Part shown: positions 1-5,403 of the stretch, in pieces | Numbering within the stretch: the stretch's first letter is position 1 | Layout: each line of letters begins with the position of its first letter | Source: Lachnospiraceae bacterium UBA1251 | GTDB lineage: Bacteria; Bacillota; Clostridia; Lachnospirales; Lachnospiraceae | Assembly (NCBI GenBank): GCA_002308255.1 | Contig: DBVZ01000084.1 | Coordinates: forward strand, 1 to 5,403 | Length of the DNA: 5,403 nucleotides | Reading direction: 5' to 3' | Notes under the pieces: generated by a model | Told to the model about the DNA's origin: nothing | Database searches by the model: none | The model's input: only the letters and a program-made list of their open reading frames with translations | Made by a program: the position numbers and the translations under genes

Positions 1-47
1 TTCTGCGATTTTATCTGGTTCCGCTGATCTTTCCATTCATTTTCCCC

Positions 48-76
48 TTGACACAAGAAGTTAGTGATATTAAACT
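48..76 (+). promoter_or_regulatory. Sigma-A type promoter of the DUF3793-flavodoxin unit
   Basis: A perfect -35 hexamer, TTGACA (48-53), is followed by a 17-bp spacer and TAAACT (71-76), which matches four of six -10 positions including the key first, second and last bases. Transcription would start near 83, giving a leader of about 68 bases before the ATG at 151. The surrounding DNA is much more AT-rich than the genes. The promoter ahead of the ABC genes has the same spacing and similar boxes, which supports both calls. Confidence 0.8.
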
Positions 77-80
77 ATCA
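65..80. promoter_or_regulatory. Candidate operator dyad over the -10 box
   Basis: TGATA (65-69) and TATCA (76-80) form a perfect inverted repeat with a 6-bp spacer that covers the -10 hexamer. A repressor bound here would block RNA polymerase. The arms match the outer parts of a Fur box (TGATAAT-N-ATTATCA), but the Fur spacing would be 5 bp rather than 6. Iron control of a flavodoxin unit would make sense but is inference. Short AT-rich dyads also arise by chance. Confidence 0.35.
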
Positions 81-83
81 TAG

Positions 84-108
84 AGTTAAATATAACTAAT
101 CAAGATTA
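84..108. promoter_or_regulatory. Adjacent short inverted repeats at the predicted transcription start
   Basis: Two small dyads lie just downstream of the predicted start point. AGTTA (84-88) pairs with TAACT (93-97) around a 4-bp centre, and TAATC (97-101) pairs with GATTA (104-108) around AA. The position suits a repressor site. The 9-mer ATAACTAAT (92-100) recurs in inverted orientation at 1339-1347 in the leader of the ABC unit, so a shared regulator is possible. The stretch is very AT-rich, so the support is weak. Confidence 0.25.
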
Positions 109-150
109 TACAAATTTAACTACGGGGCGTTTTGCGGGAAAGGAGACAGA

Positions 151-702
151 ATGTCGGAACAGATCCTTATACGATTCTGTGCACCGTCTTTTGCAGGCAT
201 GAAGACAGGAAGTCTTTTCAGCTGCAGGTATTCTACAAAACGGACATTCGGGACGGAACTTGCGAAATTGAATCATATGCTGAAACCGAAGGGAATGCAT
301 GCCATTCCTCTGCGCTATGGGAAACAGAGAGTTCTTCTCTACGTGTACAGGATCTCTGCGCTGAATGCCGACTTCCGGAAGGAGGAGATCCGGGAGCTTC
401 TCGCGCCTTTGGGCTATGAGATCACAAAGCCGAGCCGCTGTATTGCAAAGCTTATGAGGAGACTGCGGGAGACGGACAGTTTCCCGCACGAGATCGGACT
501 GTTTCTGGGGTATCCGGCTGAAGACGTGGAAGGATTTATCAAAAAAGGAGCGGAACACTCTAAATATACCGGATGCTGGAAGGTGTACGGCGATGTCGAG
601 AAGAGCAAGAAGCTCTTTGAGAAATACGACCGCTGCACAAATGTTTATCTGAAAGCTAATGAGAACGGACGGCCGCTGGAAAAACTGATCGTCGCCGGTT
701 AA
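151..702 (+). CDS. DUF3793 family protein
   Basis: This 183-residue protein of unknown function is recognised as DUF3793. Family hallmarks I can see are an N-terminal segment with C10, the AGMKTG stretch (15-20) and C25, then PHEIGLFLGYP (112-122) with acidic DVEGFI after it, GCWKVYGD (141-148), and a late cysteine at C162. The length suits the family. There is no signal peptide or membrane helix, so it should be cytosolic. The ATG at 151 has a strong Shine-Dalgarno, AAAGGAG (139-145), 5 bases upstream, and the conserved region begins almost at once, so the start is secure. It is first in a unit with the flavodoxin gene 42 bases downstream and has its own promoter. The pairing suggests a redox or iron-limitation role. 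Conserved cysteines could bind metal or be redox-active, but no known metal motif is evident. Confidence 0.87.
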   Translation: MSEQILIRFCAPSFAGMKTGSLFSCRYSTKRTFGTELAKLNHMLKPKGMHAIPLRYGKQRVLLYVYRISALNADFRKEEIRELLAPLGYEITKPSRCIAKLMRRLRETDSFPHEIGLFLGYPAEDVEGFIKKGAEHSKYTGCWKVYGDVEKSKKLFEKYDRCTNVYLKANENGRPLEKLIVAG

Positions 703-744
703 CGGAAAGACGGTCGTGTAAAATAAAAAAGGAGGAACAAAACG

Positions 745-1170
745 ATGGCAAAGATGGCAGTTGTTTATTGGAGCGGCACGGGCAACACGGAGATCATGGC
801 AAATGAGATCGCGGCCGGTGCAAGAGGGAATGGAGCGTCCGTCGATGTAATCACCTGTGACAGCTTCAGCGCGGACCAGGCGGACGAATATGACATTCTC
901 GCGTTCGGCTGCCCGGCAATGGGATCCGAGGAACTGGAAGACTCCGAATTTGAACCCATGTTTTCGGAGGTTGAAAGCAGGCTCGCGGGGAAGAAGGTCG
1001 CTCTGTTCGGCTCTTACGACTGGGGCGACGGCGAATGGATGAGAACCTGGGAAACGCGCTGCAAAGATGCCGGCATTGAACTTGCCGCGGAAGGACTGAT
1101 CGCGAACAACACGCCGGATGACGAGGCAGTGGCAGCCTGCCGCGCACTTGGGGGATCCCTCGCGGAATAA
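745..1170 (+). CDS. Flavodoxin, short-chain, clostridial type
   Basis: This 141-residue cytosolic FMN protein carries single electrons between low-potential partners, typically replacing ferredoxin when iron is scarce. The phosphate loop SGTGNTE (10-16) follows the first strand AVVYW. The first flavin-contact loop is CPAMGSEELE (56-65), and the second is SYDWGDGEWMR (90-100), with W93 expected to stack on the isoalloxazine ring. The order and spacing match Clostridium beijerinckii flavodoxin, and the length is that of the short-chain class without the extra loop. The residue after the flipping glycine (G60) is serine (S61), where the C. beijerinckii protein has aspartate. The ATG at 745 has a near-ideal Shine-Dalgarno, AAGGAGG (729-735), 9 bases upstream. 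It is the last gene before a strong terminator. FMN binding is well supported; the electron partners are not known from this window. Confidence 0.95.
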   Translation: MAKMAVVYWSGTGNTEIMANEIAAGARGNGASVDVITCDSFSADQADEYDILAFGCPAMGSEELEDSEFEPMFSEVESRLAGKKVALFGSYDWGDGEWMRTWETRCKDAGIELAAEGLIANNTPDDEAVAACRALGGSLAE

Positions 1171-1199
1171 ATCGGAAGAATCTGAGAAAAACCATCACG

Positions 1200-1257
1200 G
1201 TCGGCAGGCCTGCATATGCCTTCAGCGGGAAGATGCAGCGCCGGCTGACTTATTTTT
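1200..1257 (+). terminator. Rho-independent terminator after flavodoxin
   Basis: Bases 1200-1215 pair with 1233-1249 to form a long GC-rich stem with one G-U pair, one A-G mismatch and one bulged base. CTTC (1220-1223) pairs with GAAG (1229-1232) as an inner stem closed by a 5-base loop. The T-rich tail TTATTTTT (1250-1257) follows directly. The hairpin sits 29 bases after the flavodoxin stop and just before the next promoter, so it separates the two units. Confidence 0.85.
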
Positions 1258-1262
1258 GGGAA

Positions 1263-1291
1263 TTGACGTTTGGAAAAAGATAGAGTAGACT
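1263..1291 (+). promoter_or_regulatory. Sigma-A type promoter of the ABC transporter unit
   Basis: TTGACG (1263-1268, five of six matches) and TAGACT (1286-1291, four of six) are separated by exactly 17 bp. Transcription would start near 1298, leaving a leader of about 85 bases before the ATG at 1383. The -35 box begins six bases after the T-tract of the preceding terminator, so the unit starts fresh rather than by read-through. Confidence 0.72.
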
Positions 1292-1312
1292 AATAAAAGT
1301 TTTAATAATCTA
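1286..1312. promoter_or_regulatory. Candidate operator: 27-bp imperfect palindrome at -10 and start point
   Basis: Two 13-bp arms, TAGACTAATAAAA (1286-1298) and TTTTAATAATCTA (1300-1312), flank a single central G at 1299. Eleven of the 13 position pairs are complementary. The palindrome begins exactly at the -10 hexamer and covers the predicted start point, where a dimeric repressor would block initiation. With a one-base centre it suits a protein site better than an RNA hairpin. The size would suit a TetR- or GntR-type regulator, but none is encoded in the window. AT-richness raises the chance of coincidence. Confidence 0.45.
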
Positions 1313-1318
1313 ACATAG

Positions 1319-1351
1319 GTTATTTCTCAGAAACGGGAATTAGTTATTTCT
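1319..1351 (+). repeat. Direct 9-bp repeat in the ABC unit leader
   Basis: GTTATTTCT occurs at 1319-1327 and again at 1343-1351, with starts 24 bp apart. Both copies are in the predicted untranslated leader, downstream of the start point and upstream of the ATPase gene. The second copy overlaps the ATTAGTTAT 9-mer (1339-1347), whose inverse lies in the promoter region of the flavodoxin unit. It could be a tandem binding site or chance in AT-rich DNA. Confidence 0.35.
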
Positions 1352-1370
1352 AAATTAGTGTTACCTGGCA

Positions 1371-1376
1371 GTGAGG
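1371..1376 (+). promoter_or_regulatory. Shine-Dalgarno that fixes the ATPase start at 1383
   Basis: GTGAGG lies 6 bases before the ATG at 1383. Its GAGG core can pair with the 16S rRNA tail. An in-frame GTG at 1371 is the first base of this same element and has no Shine-Dalgarno of its own upstream, so it is more likely part of the ribosome binding site than a start codon. Confidence 0.65.
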
Positions 1377-1382
1377 CATCTT

Positions 1383-2081
1383 ATGTTTCTGGAAGTAAAA
1401 GGCATTAAAAAAGCGTTCGGAGAAGGATCAAGCAGAGTTGAAGTGCTCAAAGGGATCGATCTGGCGCTCGAACGCGGAGAATTCTGTGTGCTCCTGGGCC
1501 CGTCCGGGTCCGGAAAATCCACCCTGCTCAATATTATCGGGGGAATCGACAGCGCTGATGAAGGAGAAATATTCATCGGCGGAGAACCCATGGGGAAAAT
1601 GAAAGAGAAGCAGCTGACGATGTACCGCAGGCAGCATCTCGGCTATATTTTCCAGATGTACAATCTGATCCCGAACCTCACGGTGCGGGAAAATATTGAG
1701 GTGGGCGCGTACCTCAGCAAAAATCCCCTGAATATCGACGAGATCCTGCAAACACTTGGCCTTGCGGAACACGCCGGCAAGCTCCCGAGCCAGCTGTCCG
1801 GCGGGCAGCAGCAGAGGACGGCGATCGGGAGGGCAATCGTCAAAAATCCGGACATCCTGCTGTGCGACGAGCCGACGGGAGCCCTGGATTACAAGACCTC
1901 GAAAGAGATTCTGAAACTGATTGAAACGGTCAATCAGACTTACGGCAATACCGTCGTCATGGTCACCCATAACGACGCCATCAAGAACATGGCGGACAGG
2001 GTGATCCGGCTCCGCGACGGACAGGTGAGAGACAACAGGGTCAATACGGCAAAGATACCTGCGGAAGAGCTGGAGTGGTAA
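1383..2081 (+). CDS. ABC transporter ATP-binding protein, MacB/LolD type
   Basis: This 232-residue cytoplasmic nucleotide-binding subunit powers the permease encoded next. All motifs of an active ATPase are present in order: Walker [10 protein letters not shown] (39-47), Q-loop glutamine Q91 in YIFQMYNL, signature LSGGQQQR (138-145), Walker B ILLCDE (158-163) with catalytic E163, D-loop ALD (167-169) and switch histidine H196 in VTHN. The [12 protein letters not shown] stretch after the Q-loop and the TGALD after Walker B are typical of the MacB/LolD/FtsE group, which pairs with FtsX-fold permeases. The start at 1383 gives the usual [12 protein letters not shown] opening; an in-frame GTG at 1371 would add four residues. 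The stop lies 2 bases before the permease ATG, consistent with translational coupling. The substrate cannot be deduced from this subunit. Confidence 0.94.
   Translation: MFLEVKGIKKAFGEGSSRVEVLKGIDLALERGEFCVLLGPSGSGKSTLLNIIGGIDSADEGEIFIGGEPMGKMKEKQLTMYRRQHLGYIFQMYNLIPNLTVRENIEVGAYLSKNPLNIDEILQTLGLAEHAGKLPSQLSGGQQQRTAIGRAIVKNPDILLCDEPTGALDYKTSKEILKLIETVNQTYGNTVVMVTHNDAIKNMADRVIRLRDGQVRDNRVNTAKIPAEELEW
2072..2075 (+). promoter_or_regulatory. Shine-Dalgarno inside the ATPase gene, for the permease
   Basis: GGAG at 2072-2075, inside the last codons of the ATPase gene, lies 8 bases before the ATG at 2084. It supports that start over an in-frame GTG at 2075, which overlaps the element. Ribosomes finishing the ATPase at 2081 would be placed to reinitiate. 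Confidence 0.6.
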
Positions 2082-2083
2082 AA

Positions 2084-4405
2084 ATGAAAAATCCTCTTCG
2101 GAAGCGGCTCCTTCGGGAACTGCGGTCGGATTTCGGAAAGTACGCTGTGATCTTTCTGCTCCTCGTGCTGTCGATCAGTGAGATCTCGGGATTCCTCGTC
2201 GCGGCAGAGAGCATGATCGCCGCCTATGACGAGAGTTTTGAAAAATACAATATAGAAGACGGGAATTTCACCGCGGAGGAAAAAATGAGTCCGCGGAGGA
2301 TCCGGGCGGCGGAAGAGCTCGATATTTCCGTCTATGAACTTTTTTATTCGGATCAGACAGCGGCGGGAGGCCAGACGATTCGCATTTTTAAAATGCGGGA
2401 AGATATCAATCTTGCGTGTCTGATGGACGGCCGTATCCCTGAGGCGGAAAACGAGATCGCGCTGGACCGCATGTTTGCGGACAACAATGGACTGAGGAGC
2501 GGCGACCCCATCGAAATAGGGGGAAAGCGCTGGCTGATTTCCGGACTTGTGGCGCTGTCGGACTACAGCACCATGTTCGAGAATAACAACGACATGATGT
2601 TTGACTCCAAGATGTTCGGAGTCAGCGTGGTCACGCCGGAGGCGTTTTCACAGATCCCGGAGGAAGATCTCGTCTGGCGGTACGCCTGGAAATATGATGC
2701 TTTTCCCGCGACGACGGCAGAGGAGATCGATGTCTCGGATGCGCTCGCCTACGATCTGAACCGGATCGTTCCGCTGACCGGCTTCGTGCCCCGTTATGCA
2801 AATCAGGCGATCATGTTCACCGGCGACGATATCGGATCTGACCGGGCGGGGATGACGATGTTTCTCTACATTATCATTGTGATCATCGCTTTTGTATTCA
2901 CGGTCACTACCAGCAATACGATCGTGAAAGAGGCCGGCGTGATCGGAACGCTGCGGTCGATGGGGTACACGAAGAAAGAACTGATCTGCCATTTCATGAC
3001 CCTGCCTGTGATCGTATCGCTCGCAGCTGCCCTGGCGGGCAATGTCCTCGGGTATACCGTGCTGAAAAAAGTGAACGCGGATCTGTATTACGGAAGCTAT
3101 TCTCTGCCGACTTATGTGACGCTTTGGAACGCCAGTGCATTTATTGAGACGACGGTCGTGCCTCTGGCACTTATGCTGATCATCAATTTCCTGCTTCTTT
3201 CCGTGAGACTCCGTTATTCTCCGCTGCAGTTTCTGCGCCGCGACCTGACCCGTAAAAAGAAGAGCCGTGCGGTAAGACTGCCCCGTTTCCTGCCGTTTTT
3301 CTCGAGGTTCCGCCTTCGCATTTTTTTCCAGAATATCAGCAATTATGTGCTGCTTTTCGTCGGCATTCTTTTCGCGAATACGCTGCTTATGTTCGGCCTG
3401 ATGTTCCCTGACGTACTTCAGAATTATCAGGAGAGCGTGCCGGATGACATGCTTGCTGAACATCAGTATGTTCTGCAGCTCCCCGCCGGCGCGGTGGATG
3501 AGGATAATAAAGTATCCTCCCTTCTCGAGATGCTGTATTTTGAGAGCGAGGTGGATACGGAAAATGAAGACGCCGAGAAATTCAGCGCCTACACGCTGAA
3601 GACCCTTAAAACGCAGTGGATCAAGGACGATGAGGTTCTGCTGTACGGAATCGTTCCAGACAGCCGGTATCTGAATCTTTCACTGAAAGAAGGGGACGTC
3701 TATATTTCCGGGAGCTTTGCGGAGAAGGAAATGCTGTCGCCCGGTGATTCCTTCACGATGAAGGAAGTCTACGAGGACGATACATATGACTTTACCGTCA
3801 CGGGCATTTACCCGTATCACGGCGCTCTGTGCATTTTCATGAGACAGGATGACCTCAACGGGATGTTCGATCTCGGCGAGGATACCTTCAGCGGCTACTT
3901 TTCAGAAACGCCCATTACCGATATTGACCGGAAATATATCGGGCAGGAGATCGATTACAGTTCGCTGACCAAAGTATCAAGGCAGCTGACGATCTCCATG
4001 GGAGGCATGATGAAGGTGGTCGATGCGTTCGCGGTCATCATGTTTGTCATCATGATCTATCTCATGTCCAAGATCATAATAGAAAAGAACGCCCAGTCGA
4101 TCTCAATGACGAAGATCCTGGGGTATTCCGACAGCGAGATCAGCAGGCTCTATATCCTCGTCACGTCCATCTATGTCATCGCCGTGATGGTCCTTTCGAT
4201 CCCGCCGGTGTCCGCCGTGATCCAGTGGCTTTTTGCAGTTATTATCCGGATGGAGATGTCCGGATGGATCCCTTTCCGGATCAGCAATGCGGTCTACCGG
4301 ACGATGATCCTGATGGGTTCGGTCTCCTATCTGCTGATCGCGGCGCTGGAATACCGCAAAGTGCGCGGGGTCCCGATGGGAGATGCGCTGAAGAATACGG
4401 AGTAA
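2084..4405 (+). CDS. FtsX-like ABC transporter permease, eight-helix duplicated form
   Basis: This 773-residue membrane subunit should pair with the upstream ATPase. It is built from two FtsX units. Helix 1 (about 20-42) leads to a first extracytoplasmic domain (about 43-256), then helices at about 257-278, 306-328 and 354-374. A basic cytoplasmic linker (about 384-412, with RKKKSR) joins the second unit: helix 5 (about 419-440), a second extracytoplasmic domain (about 441-644), then helices at about 645-666, 690-719 and 738-756. Each half has the cytoplasmic coupling segment that contacts the ATPase: EAGVIGTLRSMGYTKKEL (283-300) and SISMTKILGYSDSEISRLY (672-690). Such proteins couple ATP hydrolysis to movement of the outer domains rather than forming a classical channel. 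The start at 2084 is chosen because of a GGAG 8 bases upstream. No frameshift or missing segment is seen. The family is clear; the substrate is unknown. Confidence 0.93.
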   Translation: MKNPLRKRLLRELRSDFGKYAVIFLLLVLSISEISGFLVAAESMIAAYDESFEKYNIEDGNFTAEEKMSPRRIRAAEELDISVYELFYSDQTAAGGQTIRIFKMREDINLACLMDGRIPEAENEIALDRMFADNNGLRSGDPIEIGGKRWLISGLVALSDYSTMFENNNDMMFDSKMFGVSVVTPEAFSQIPEEDLVWRYAWKYDAFPATTAEEIDVSDALAYDLNRIVPLTGFVPRYANQAIMFTGDDIGSDRAGMTMFLYIIIVIIAFVFTVTTSNTIVKEAGVIGTLRSMGYTKKELICHFMTLPVIVSLAAALAGNVLGYTVLKKVNADLYYGSYSLPTYVTLWNASAFIETTVVPLALMLIINFLLLSVRLRYSPLQFLRRDLTRKKKSRAVRLPRFLPFFSRFRLRIFFQNISNYVLLFVGILFANTLLMFGLMFPDVLQNYQESVPDDMLAEHQYVLQLPAGAVDEDNKVSSLLEMLYFESEVDTENEDAEKFSAYTLKTLKTQWIKDDEVLLYGIVPDSRYLNLSLKEGDVYISGSFAEKEMLSPGDSFTMKEVYEDDTYDFTVTGIYPYHGALCIFMRQDDLNGMFDLGEDTFSGYFSETPITDIDRKYIGQEIDYSSLTKVSRQLTISMGGMMKVVDAFAVIMFVIMIYLMSKIIIEKNAQSISMTKILGYSDSEISRLYILVTSIYVIAVMVLSIPPVSAVIQWLFAVIIRMEMSGWIPFRISNAVYRTMILMGSVSYLLIAALEYRKVRGVPMGDALKNTE

Positions 4406-4448
4406 CAAAGGCAAAAACACTTATGACCGGAAAGAAAACTATATTGAC

Positions 4449-4456
4449 AGAAGGTG
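4449..4456 (+). promoter_or_regulatory. Shine-Dalgarno that fixes the lipoprotein start at 4462
   Basis: AGAAGGTG ends 5 bases before the ATG at 4462, and its AAGG core ends 7 bases before it. Two other in-frame starts are less well served: an ATG at 4423 has only a weak AAAGG 11 bases upstream, and a GTG at 4510 has no convincing element. Confidence 0.6.
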
Positions 4457-4461
4457 TGTTT

Positions 4462-5403
4462 ATGAAGAAAAAGGATCTAGCAGAAAAAAGTCTGATCGGC
4501 AGAAAATCTGTGCGGCGCCGCGCGGAAGCATTTATCCTTGCCTTTGCGCTGGCAGCGGGACTTCTGGCAGGCTGCGGGGAGACGCTCTCTTCTTCCGGGG
4601 AAGAAGAGGCATCCGCTTCGGAAAGTGCTGACGTGGAGGAAGCCAAAGACAGGGAAAGCTCTGCGGAAGAAGCTGCTTCCGTGATTGCTCCGGACAAAGA
4701 TATTACGCAGACGGTGACTGTAAAAGCGGCAGCGGACGGCACGCCGAAAGAGGTGCGCGTGAAGGACAGCCGGGAGGAGATCGAGGAAAAAGCGGATCCG
4801 GAGGCGCTGCCATTCGCCGTTCATATCCGGTATTTTCTGGACGGAGCGGAAAAAACGCCTGAGGAGATAGAGGGAAAGAGCGGACACGTCACCATTCGCT
4901 TTGAGTATGAGAACCGGACAAAGCGGACCGCGTCCGCGGACGGTGTTTCCGTCGTGACAAAAGTCCCGTTTGTTTTTATTTCCGCGGTGATCCTCTCGGA
5001 TAGGTATTTTTCCAATATTGAAGTGGAAAACGGGGAGGTGTCTTCCTTTAAAAACAACACGATAGCGTTCGGCTATGCGCTGCCCGGATGGGAGGAAGCG
5101 CTGGCGCTGAAGACCCTCACGGACAAGCTGGACTCTTTTGAAGTGGAAGATATGGAGATGGAAGACATATCGGCCGATAAAGATAAAAAACAGGATCCGC
5201 CGGACAGCGGTGCCGGGAGCCCGGAAGACAGCGGGGAAGAGGAAGAAGAGAAGAAGCAGGAGGGGGAGAAAGAAGCGGGGAAGAAAGAGATCGATCTCCC
5301 GGAATATGTGGAGATCTCGGCGGATACGACCGGATTTCAGGTGGATTTCACGGCAACGGTCGTTATGAACGGAATGATGAAGGACAGTGATCTCACTCCC
5401 GTG
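4462..5403 (+). CDS. Predicted lipoprotein of the Leu/Gly heptad-repeat group (3' end outside the window)
   Basis: The reading frame stays open for 314 codons to the right edge, so the gene is partial. The N-terminus has a basic region (RKSVRRR, 14-20), a hydrophobic stretch (about 23-36) and a lipobox LAGC with C38, predicting a lipid-anchored surface protein. A Ser/Glu-rich tether follows (about 40-73). The folded part shows VTVKAAADGTPKEVRV (85-100), VHIRYFLDG (120-128), GKSGHVTIRFEYEN (138-151), VPF then SNIEVENG (168-191) and ALPGWEEAL (206-214). A charged linker (about 234-276) leads to LPEYVEISAD. I recognise this order from Firmicute extracytoplasmic proteins, often annotated with X-X-X-Leu-X-X-Gly heptad repeats or as YhgE/Pip-like; the repeats would lie beyond the window. 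It follows the permease by 56 bases with no terminator, so it is likely a partner of the ABC complex. The lipoprotein call is firm; the family name is from memory. Confidence 0.78.
   Translation, partial: MKKKDLAEKSLIGRKSVRRRAEAFILAFALAAGLLAGCGETLSSSGEEEASASESADVEEAKDRESSAEEAASVIAPDKDITQTVTVKAAADGTPKEVRVKDSREEIEEKADPEALPFAVHIRYFLDGAEKTPEEIEGKSGHVTIRFEYENRTKRTASADGVSVVTKVPFVFISAVILSDRYFSNIEVENGEVSSFKNNTIAFGYALPGWEEALALKTLTDKLDSFEVEDMEMEDISADKDKKQDPPDSGAGSPEDSGEEEEEKKQEGEKEAGKKEIDLPEYVEISADTTGFQVDFTATVVMNGMMKDSDLTPV
5233..5290 (+). repeat. Polypurine low-complexity tract within the lipoprotein gene
   Basis: For 58 bases the + strand is purine apart from two C residues (5257 and 5276). It encodes a Glu/Lys-rich run (codons 258-276) within the linker of the lipoprotein. 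Repeated GAA, GAG, AAG and AAA codons make the tract prone to length change in steps of three, which would keep the frame. It is probably an unstructured spacer between two folded segments. Confidence 0.6.

Noticed and set aside
105..110. TATAAT on the - strand as a divergent promoter
   Set aside because: No -35-like element is found at the right distance on that strand, and no leftward gene is visible in 1-105. The hexamer is probably a chance product of AT-rich sequence.
151..702. Overlapping open frames at 132-419 (+), 106-558 (-) and 414-638 (-)
   Set aside because: The frame at 151-702 has a strong Shine-Dalgarno and a recognisable family; the others match no family and are shadows.
1371..1382. 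GTG at 1371 as the ATPase start
   Set aside because: It lacks a Shine-Dalgarno and is itself part of the one serving the ATG at 1383. The extra residues MRHL do not fit the usual N-terminus of the family.
2075..2083. GTG at 2075 as the permease start, overlapping the ATPase stop
   Set aside because: The ATG at 2084 has a GGAG 8 bases upstream; the GTG overlaps that element.
2648..3463. Long 271-codon open frame on the - strand
   Set aside because: It lies wholly inside the permease gene, antisense to it. Its translation is rich in Arg, His and Gln with no domain, as expected for the complement of a coding frame. The permease on the + strand is unmistakable.
4444..4449. TTGACA as a -35 box ahead of the lipoprotein gene
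   Set aside because: No -10-like hexamer appears 16-18 bases downstream, where the sequence is already inside the gene. The lipoprotein is more simply read from the upstream ABC promoter.
5138..5368. 76-codon + strand open frame in another phase
   Set aside because: The translation is almost entirely Lys and Arg, the out-of-frame reading of the polypurine tract. The lipoprotein frame runs through the same region without a stop.

Overview
The window looks like chromosomal DNA from a low-to-mid-GC Gram-positive anaerobe of the Clostridia, most likely Lachnospiraceae or a relative. The signs are a short-chain flavodoxin close to clostridial flavodoxins, a DUF3793 protein (a family I know mainly from Firmicutes), purine-rich Shine-Dalgarno sequences, a serine/acid-rich lipoprotein, and AT-rich intergenic DNA around more GC-rich genes. 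This assignment is by recognition, not by search. All five genes lie on the + strand, in two transcription units.

Unit 1 (about 48-1257). A near-consensus housekeeping promoter (TTGACA, 17 bp, TAAACT) lies in an AT-rich stretch with several short dyads. It drives a DUF3793 gene (151-702) and a flavodoxin gene (745-1170), and the unit ends in a rho-independent terminator (1200-1257). The pairing suggests that the DUF3793 protein works in flavodoxin-linked electron transfer or in the response to iron limitation, but its function is unknown.

Unit 2 (about 1263 to beyond 5403). A second promoter of the same layout (TTGACG, 17 bp, TAGACT) starts six bases after the terminator. An imperfect 27-bp palindrome covers its -10 box and predicted start point and is the best operator candidate in the window. 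The unit encodes a MacB/LolD-type ABC ATPase (1383-2081), an eight-helix FtsX-family permease (2084-4405) starting 2 bases after the ATPase stop, and, after a 56-base gap, a predicted lipoprotein (4462 to the right edge, 3' end missing). The lipoprotein resembles a group of extracytoplasmic Firmicute proteins that carry Leu/Gly heptad repeats further downstream.

The ATPase and permease should form a type VII (mechanotransmission) ABC complex, and the lipoprotein is the obvious candidate for its extracytoplasmic partner. The substrate cannot be read from the sequence. No RNA gene, mobile element, CRISPR array or regulator gene is seen. The left edge (1-47) holds nothing I can identify, and there is no gene-free stretch over 300 bases.
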